Translations under genes and position numbers: made by a program
NCBI GenBank assembly: GCA_013368445.1
Contig: JAACJO010000005.1
Coordinates: 124,001-188,000 of the forward strand
Length of the DNA stretch: 64,000 bases
From: Leucocoprinus leucothites
Taxonomy: Eukaryota > Basidiomycota > Agaricomycetes > Agaricales > Agaricaceae
Direction of reading: 5' to 3'
Notes under the pieces: generated by a model
What the model saw: the letters and a program-made list of their open reading frames with translations, nothing else
Databases searched by the model: none
Told to the model about the DNA's origin: nothing
Shown: positions 57,181-64,000 of the stretch, one piece after another
How positions within the stretch are numbered: the first letter of the stretch is position 1
Layout of the letters: every line of letters starts with the position of its first letter

Positions 57181-59554
57181 CTACTCCGAGTCACTGTGAT
57201 CCTTTCCGAGTCCCTCCGCCTTCAATAGCCAGTAATTCCTCTTTTGATCAATATCGGCTCTTGACCGTGACTTACCAGCCTGAGGCTTCTCACCATTAAC
57301 CTCATACTCCCTCGCCTCAGCCTCATCCGTGCTCTCACCATCAACCCCACTCCCATCATCATCATCATCAGCAATAAACACGGTATGCTTATCCTCCTCC
57401 TTGCCCTTCCGTCTCCGCTTCCTCGGCGGCTGCTTCCCTATATCGTATTTACCACTCTCTTCTGGATCATGGTTGTTACGATGCGACAATTCGCGTGTCT
57501 CATGAGTAGTACTCGCGTCTCTGCCCTCCAGGTCCTTCCAAACTGAGTATTTCGTTTTCGAGGGCGATGAGCCTGGTGACCTAGGTCGTTTTTTATGAGA
57601 CTGCTCGAGTTCTGCTTCCGGAGGTTGATCTTGTATAATGACTTGTGCTCTCGGTGTGACCCCTAGGATGTTATGCAAGACACGCTTGTCGTAGACTTCT
57701 TGCACCAGTCGTCGATGGTTGATAGTCTGTGTCACGAATGAGAACTCGACCTCATATGCTAGAAAAACCACCAACCTCCTGAGTGACGCCCATCACGCTC
57801 GATAGAATACTCATATCTTCCGGATGGAACTCCTTCCGTAGCTGAAAATTACGGCCTTGTCGTTTTGAGCTGATGGCGGCAGCTCGTAGGTACGCCGTTG
57901 ATGTAAGAATTTGATGGGCCCCAGCTAGCGTCGTTCGTACTTTGGGGAAACCAAAGGAGCCACTTGAGATGTCATTGCCTAACAGCGTCTGAGCAAAAGT
58001 TCATGGGAAATTACATATTACGCACTAGGATCAACCGGGTCCTCTATTGAGAGGCAACCCCACCTATTGGTGTCGTACCAGCCACGTATGCGTTTGCTGA
58101 AGTAGGTACCACCGTCGCGAACAGAGATCCCCACCTCGTCGTAATTGAAATGGCACCCGTAGAGCTCAAAGAACTCCATCACTAGAACGCCAAGGTTCTT
58201 CTCGGGGTCAATCTCTCCTCTCCGTATCTTCGGGTGCATCTGGAGGAAGCTAATTGCCAGACAGACAATGCTGTAGCTCCCAAGTCCACCCGTAAACACC
58301 TCGTTCATACTCCTTTGGCTAAGGAATAGCTTCGTCATGAGTACGAGACTGCGCAATGCAATTCCGTTTCCATTGAGGGATTGCAAGAATCCTTTGACGA
58401 CCTGTCCGCCAATTACACCGTTTATCTGGTTGATACTGATGTCCACATTGAACCGCCCGTGTGTCGTGACAAATTTGACGATAGGTACTTTGGCCTTGGC
58501 AATGACGGTCAGATTTGAGGTAATGCCTGCTTTCCGCAGGACGGCTGCGAGGGAATGGAGCACGGAGACCTTGTTGCTGTAAGCCATAGAGTCCGAGACG
58601 ATGACCAGGTCTATGTCACTAAGCAAAGCTTTAGGATGGGGCAGAAAGGCAGAGAGCAGCATATATGCGCACCCTGAAGGAAGATACAGCTTCGTCTCGT
58701 AACTTCCAAACGGCATAACATTCGCATCTGGAAATGCAACCGAGATAGCTCTCGATATTAGAGCTACAGTCAGCTCGCGGATCTCATCCTCCACAGGCGA
58801 TGGCGAGATCCAGTTCGTGAAAGCCTCAACCTCCTTGTGCATCCTATAAAACTTGAATCATAAACACCATGTCCAAAACCTCTCGAGCATAAGAATCGAG
58901 TATTACTCACATCTCAGCAACATTTTTACAGTCATCCCAGTCAATATCATACACCCAAGGGGCCTTCCTCGATGCCGCATCTATCCTCTGCTTCTTATTC
59001 ACATAACCATCATCAAAATCCACCACGTCGTGTTTTCTCTTTCTTGAATCACCACCGCGCTCTCGACTCCTCTCTCTAAAGTTTCCCCGATCCCAGTCTC
59101 GTTCACTTGTGGAAGGTACATCTCGCGCCGGTTCTTTTCCTCTAGCCTTCCCACTCTTGGGCTTAGATTCCTCTGCTTCGTCATCTGACGGAACGAACGC
59201 GATAAATTCTTCGACAAACGCAGTGGATTTTTGTGCCACGGTCACTGTTTCGCCTAGCTGTAGTTGCGGCGCATCAGGGGAAGGTAGAGGATCAAGCGAG
59301 GAAGACATGGTGGTATGAATAGGAGTAGAAGTCGAAGGCCCCGCCACAGTTTGTGTCGCAACTGCAAAGTTTTGATTATTTGATGTCGTAACACTGCTGT
59401 TCGTGGGCGTCTGTGCTCCGGAACCGACAAAAGCACCATTTTTGGATGGTTTTTTCTTCTTCCTTTTCTTTTTGTTGTTCTGCTCTGCATTTAGTGATGC
59501 ATTCAGTGCAATAGAAGGTTCGGGCTTGTCGAGGACTTTTGTATTGTTTGTCAT
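57181..59554 (-). CDS. Trf4/Trf5-type non-canonical poly(A) polymerase (PAPD5/7 family)
   Basis: Exon 1 starts at 59552-59554 (MTNNTKVLDKPEPSIAL) and is rich in Lys and Ser, with NKKKRKKKKPSK and an RERSRERGG tail. The catalytic core follows: VMPFGSYETKLYLPSG joined by an intron to DIDLVIVSDS (GS plus DxD), third carboxylate in RFNVDISINQINGV, then GLGSYSIVCLAISFLQMHP and DPSANDISSGSF, the nucleotide-recognition region of Trf4-type enzymes. The C-terminal exon has NLS-like KKRPRSP and PRKRRRKGKEE and an acidic run. In the TRAMP complex these enzymes add short poly(A) tails to aberrant nuclear RNAs for exosome decay. The reading frame is intact across all introns examined. It lies convergent with the oxygenase remnant (about 150 bases apart). 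Its 5' end was copied to 32701-33957. Confidence 0.92.
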
Positions 59555-60302
59555 GGGGAACAGGGGTGGGGTGGAGAGTACAGCAGCTTTCGATCCAATG
59601 CAGCGATCATTTTTTCAGGCTAGATCAGACACGCCCATGTTTGGTGATATGACCCCTAAGATTTACATTTCTTTTAGCCTAGAGCTATCGATACCGTTTG
59701 GCATCGTATTCCCTTCAAAGCAGAGACCAATGACATTTTCTCTTCGGCACAGCACTTCAAGAAACAGAATGAACAGCTTAGACTCGACTCCTGTGTTAGA
59801 AGAGCAATCCGAGGATTATCCTCGTGATTTATTCTGAGTTTAAATATATTCTATTGTTCCTGTGGTGTATAATCTCGTAGTCTACATTCTTGTATCTTGC
59901 TCGTTTGCCCTCCAATACCACCGTGTTCATCACACATCGAGTCCCTTCAACATCCTGTAGTCCTCGAGGACTACCTTCATCTGTTTCATTTTATTTTCCC
60001 TGCCACCGCCCCGAGCCGAATGAAGTTTTCCCGAAGCATGAGCGAAGGGGCCTAAAACGACTCTTCTGACCCTCGGGCTCCAATGAGGTCGGAGCCCCGA
60101 CGGACGGACTTCGTCCCACTGCACTGAAATTGACGATGATGTGGCAAAGAAATAGCAAGCTCTGTACATAGCTACAACAAAACGGTCGATATACTTAAAT
60201 ACAATTATGTACAGTTTTTTTCCTATCCGATTTTTCAAGCAAGTTCAAGAGAATCCCAGGGCATGATATGCAGTTTAACGAGGGAGAAGTACTAAGACCC
60301 TC
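59555..60302. other. Intergenic region between the polymerase and the membrane-protein gene
   Basis: About 750 bases; holds the polymerase promoter and the 3' flank of the membrane gene. It is duplicated, inverted and eroded, at 32700-33244 (shared: AACTGCATATCAT, GACCGTTTTGTT, CATGTACAGAGCTTGCT). A GC-rich segment at about 60000-60115 with self-complementary runs (GAGCCCGAGGG-like) may form RNA structure in the 3' untranslated region. No protein is seen. Confidence 0.55.
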
Positions 60303-61811
60303 TCATAGTGCGCGGCCCTTCTCATGCGAGAAATCGTCCCGTGAGAGGGACTCCTGACCAATGTTAGCTCACTTGTCACCTTGTCGAGGAAACAAACTCC
60401 ACTCACAGTATCCGGTGATCCATCATCCACCTCAACGCCAACAACTTTATGTACCGAAATTCCACCACCAATCGTGTCATGGGTATAATGATGGTGATTG
60501 CTAGCATAGGACGTTTTATAGTCTCCGAGAGGTATATCGTTCGTCACGACGTGGTGAGGCGCTCCCTGCGTCAGGTGGATACGAGGTGTCCCGAGACGGT
60601 TGACTCCAGTGTCGCTAATACCACGCTGCTGTGATGACGGGTTGTTGCTATTTTCACCAGAGAAAGCGTCGTATCGGATGAAAACGTTGCGGAAGACGGT
60701 GGTGGATGCAATGGCGGAAACAACCAAGGCGAAAGGGAGAGCGATAATATTCATGACAGGGTTGAGAGCCAGGCAAGCCATGATCATCTGAACGAGGTTG
60801 GCTCCAAACACGGCACAGAAGTACATCTACCCAGAATAAAACTCAATAAACGAAGCTGGTAAAAAATTCTTGGTTTGACTTACAATACCATCACGAAGGA
60901 GGTGAGCCGCTAGACCATTTGATCGTCGATTCTTTGAGAGCCTATAAGCACAAAGGACGAGAATTATAAGATCAAATGCCATAGCTGATGAGCCTGAGTC
61001 AGTTGAAATCTCGTATTTAACAGGAATCCACACACTGTAGGCAAAGACTGTGACAAGCAACGGACGTGGCGCGGTAGATACCACTGCACACGCTTTCCGT
61101 TGTGGGTCCCATCGCGAGACGGAATAACGAAATGCTACGGGTATTGCTGTGAGTACGATGTCAATTTCGGACAGGGAATTAATCTTACTTTGACACCACA
61201 CAGCAATCTGGCCGCAAAAGAGAGTACCCAGCCCGACAGTAACCTTGAGATCCCGATGCCAGACGGCTCGCGTACGCAGGACCAAAATGAGAGATGAAAA
61301 ACAAGTCCCAATTGCATCGGACACTAGACACGTCCATAATCAGTTCATCTTGATGGTTACAGTCCGAAGCAAAGAATTAATTACCCTTAGAAATCCAGGT
61401 CACCTCTTGACAGGGAATTTCTTGAATGGCATTCAGGTTGACCGCCAGGGCGAAAATATGCAATATCATGCAAATTCTTGTAATAAAATAAAGCAGCTAT
61501 TCGAGGCTCGACATCAGCTCAAGAAGTCTCGCTTAACTCGAAGAACCTCGACGAACCATGGGCCATCTCCGGGGTCGTTTTCCCCTCACGACTGAAATAT
61601 CGAAACCCAAGGTCTTGATCACATCCCAAGTAGCCATACCCGCAAGCGCTAGCGAAAAGGCACCATATACACCTGAGAGTGGAGCAGATAACGATCCGTT
61701 AGTTACGGGGCGATTGAGGCGATCCTGGGGAACAAATGCGATAAAAGGTAGCAAGCCTGACTTACGGCTATCGCGTGCAAGCTCTGCAGGATCAAGCCAA
61801 TTCTTGCCCAT
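60303..61811 (-). CDS. Multi-pass membrane protein of a basidiomycete-type family (about seven segments)
   Basis: The start at 61809-61811 gives MGKNWLDPAELARDS. Short exons then give GVYGAFSLALAGMATWDVI, FDISVVRGKRPRRWPM, LLYFITRICMILHIFALAVN, CQEVTWISK, IGTCFSSLILVLRTRAVWHR, the VTVGLGTLFCGQIAVWC segment, FAYSVWIPV, DLIILVLCAYRLSKNR, and FCAVFGANLVQMIMACLALN with IIALPFALVVSAIA. A cytoplasmic-looking tail (NSNNPSSQQRG, then HVVTNDIPLGDY) and a last exon ESLSRDDFSHEKGRAL follow. The 'kr.RWP..fYf..R....' block followed by the 'C.....' and 'LRT.AVW' blocks is typical of a large family of mushroom membrane proteins of unknown function. Receptor-like topology is inferred only. The gene is intact; a dead copy lies at 31604-32700. 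Confidence 0.8.
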
Positions 61812-64000
61812 ACCTTTCTACTAGCGGATCAGGTATGCCAGAAATCGGAAGAGAGGAGAAGGAGGATACCAAGGGAAGAGGAAAGGGAGTATTGCATCTA
61901 GCGTATCCTAGGGATTTTATGGAGGGAACGATAGCGTGGGCCGAGGCATCAAAGCATCCAGGTTCGAAATCCTCCAGGAAAACGATTTAATTTGCGTGCG
62001 ATCTCCGATTTGTGAGGATGAAATTTCGGGTGATATGGTGCCTGGTGATGCAAACTTGCTTATTCCGTACGCCCCCTAAGAAAAAGTCTGTTGGTGCCGA
62101 ATTAGCTACTTGCGCGACGCCTTCTGACAGTACTCCAAGGTCAGTTTATGGTTTAGTGCGACAAACGCCACATCATATGTACCAATAGTCGTAGTGGCAA
62201 TAAGATAAGCACACAGCGGTTTCGGCCAGATTAAACCCATGGAACAAAGTTCGATCATGCCTCCAATATGGTGGCCGCTCGGACAATTTGCAAAAATTCC
62301 AACGATCCAGCCCTAAAGAACCTCTTTTGGATGGCCATTGGTGACTGGCGCGGCGCTGCTGTGCTCGCAGAAACCCACAGCGACGTTTCTTCCGAGCGGC
62401 ATCCAACACTGCTCAAATCACCGTAAAATATCCGGCAGGAAGTTTAGTAAAAAGAGGAAGTTGTGGTCAGAGTGACACTAATGAGCGTATATAAAGGCTC
62501 GAGATGGGTAGAAGCTTTAATGCCAGCCTTCGAGATACCTCATCTTATCGTCCGAGACCCACACACACACGCTGACGGTGAGAACGTCTTCAGGTTGAAC
62601 CTCCCGACGAGTCGGTGCCTGAGAGCAACGTGGGTCTCTAGATTGGGCCAGACACAACCAGGGTCGATCGCCGATGCATTTATCTTCTGGCTCTGTGATT
62701 TGTGTTGGCCAGACTCCCAGAAACGTATGACTGCAAGCAGGATAGGAAGCAGGAGATTGCGCAGAGTGGCGTATTGAGGCCTGCCGCCTGAGGGATGCTT
62801 GGGTCGATGGTGTGAGAGGAAATGGATTTGGTCAACCTCGCAAGCTGACTAGAAACGTGACCCCATTACGATCAAGGCCAATCCTTTGGCTCCGTTCATA
62901 TTGTAGCCTCAAGCAAAGAAAACGTCCGGTTTCATCTCAGCAAGTGCTTCCTGACCGCTTACATTGAAACTCGCGTGGTATCAGTAAGGACTTTGGTAGG
63001 AGCGTTAATCTGGTATTTATCCTCGAACGCTCAACTGACTTGAACAGCTACGTCGAAAGTTCCACTGCTCCAAGGTGACATCTTCTAACAAGTGGCAACT
63101 GCATTTGTCGGCGGCGACTCCACAAGCCGCAGGGAAATTGGCTTCTAGCTCTGCTCGCCGCTCAGGTTCCTCCAAGTTTCCTGCGCCTTCCCGGCTAGTC
63201 CTAATGGACTTACCTATGCGGACCCCTGAATATATGGTGCGGGGCACTTAGTCACAACCAATTTTGTACAAGCTTTGCAGGGACCGTAATAATGGGTCAA
63301 TCCCTTATCCCTCAGACAGAAATACATCATTTCAGAAGTAGAACAACTCTGTCTGACGGAATCTCAAAATTCTCAAAAATGACTGAGATAGAATTTGGTC
63401 ATCGAGGCCGATTTTGCCATATACCATATATGGAAGGTATTACCATATATGGATATTACTAATTTATTACTAATTATCAACTAATTATCCATCGCTGAGC
63501 AACAGCCTCTGGGATTCATCGATGTGAGGTATACTTTCAGCTGCTGAAGTTGCGAACATGAGTCTGTGCATTCTTTGCATCCATTCCTCCCTCATAAGCA
63601 TCAATCCACCTGTTGGTTATTCCTGACTTTACGGTCAGAGTGCTTATCATATCCCAACACCCGGTTTGATTCAGCCTTTTTCCATTCTTTCATTGTTCGT
63701 GCCCTCATAAGGGCCATGAATGCAGTTGGATGTGTCAACTCCTCCATCTGTGTCCGAAACTCATCCTGCTTCTGTAAGTCTTCATCAATTCAGCCGGCTC
63801 ACAATCCATCAGCTCAGATCCCCTCCATCCTCCGAGCTCTCCCAGTCTTCGCAATCCACCCTTCTACGTTGTGTTTTCTGCATCGTTGTGTGATGTGGTG
63901 TCGCCATTCTCAGATCCAGATTTCAAGCTGAGGTCCCTGAGTGTCAGGTCTGTCGTGCATGGGCCAAGGAGGCCTTCTGGGCTCAAGACTGCTTATACAT
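61812..64000. other. Right-hand region, no recognised gene
   Basis: About 2.2 kb. Its left edge must contain the promoter of the membrane-protein gene. Open frames at 62463-62777, 62173-62409 and 63566-63931 have no recognised domain or convincing splice continuation. An AT-rich block at about 63418-63490 contains two copies of the palindrome CCATATATGG. A gene might begin near the right edge (a Cys-containing stretch CQVCRAWAKEAFW is open at 63935-63975) but is cut by the window. Confidence 0.4.
63418..63490. repeat. AT-rich block with paired palindromes CCATATATGG
   Basis: Two copies of the perfect palindrome CCATATATGG (63424-63433 and 63445-63454) lie 21 bases apart, followed by TACTAATTTATTACTAATTAT and ACTAATTAT repeats. 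It could be the remnant of a small inverted-repeat element or a protein-binding site. The sequence CC(A/T)6GG is also the consensus of the MADS/SRF-type CArG box. Confidence 0.4.

Noticed and set aside
1..64000. CRISPR arrays, rRNA or tRNA genes, bacterial operons
   Set aside because: No regularly spaced repeats, no tRNA-like A/B box clover-leaf or rRNA core motifs were noticed, and the gene structure is that of an intron-rich fungus.

Overview
The window looks like an Agaricomycete (mushroom-forming basidiomycete) chromosome. The evidence is dense short GT-AG introns (about 45-90 nt), a Ty3/Gypsy retroelement with a chromodomain, a STAND/NACHT NTPase family of the mushroom type, hydrophobin-like remnants, and a basidiomycete-type multi-pass membrane protein. 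All calls come from reading translations and splice sites by eye; no database search was run. No rRNA, tRNA or CRISPR array was seen.

Layout. 1-2540 is the 3' end of a Ty3/Gypsy element: pol C-terminus with chromodomain, an unusual CCHC open reading frame downstream of pol that carries a second, almost fully overlapping long frame, and a 663-bp LTR ending in TGTTAT...ATAACA. The element sits in an intron of a protein-kinase gene, whose remaining exons run on to a second, broken kinase domain (2573-5023). 5344-8623 holds a CNBP/Gis2-type zinc-knuckle gene with an 8-nt microexon and the proteasome lid gene rpn8. 9615-13398 holds a short RPA70-like gene and a DUF1479 dioxygenase-like gene. 13.4-15.8 kb is largely unassigned. 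15776-23852 holds SF3B2 (U2 snRNP), a small cospin-like protein and an arrestin-related adaptor.

25.3-45.9 kb is an accessory cluster: three head-to-tail copies of one NACHT gene. Copy A (25766-29758) reads intact. Copies B (34498-38484) and C (41360-45358) are broken by stops and frameshifts. Each copy shares an upstream region, and a degenerate antisense hydrophobin-like gene follows B and C. Between A and B lies a 3.9-kb mosaic of ectopic fragments copied from genes that lie intact further right: IML1 (30031-31603), the membrane-protein gene (31604-32700) and the 5' end of the poly(A) polymerase gene (32700-33957).

46.9-61.8 kb returns to conserved genes: IML1/DEPDC5 (GATOR1/SEACIT), a MYND-like zinc-finger protein, NAA20 (NatB), a decayed 2-oxoglutarate oxygenase, a Trf4-type non-canonical poly(A) polymerase and a multi-pass membrane protein. 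61.8-64.0 kb has no recognised gene.

The housekeeping genes serve separate pathways (proteasome, splicing, TORC1 control, N-terminal acetylation, RNA surveillance). The NACHT cluster is the dynamic part of the window and the best candidate for an undescribed self/non-self recognition locus, because its C-terminal half matches no repeat sensor I recognise.
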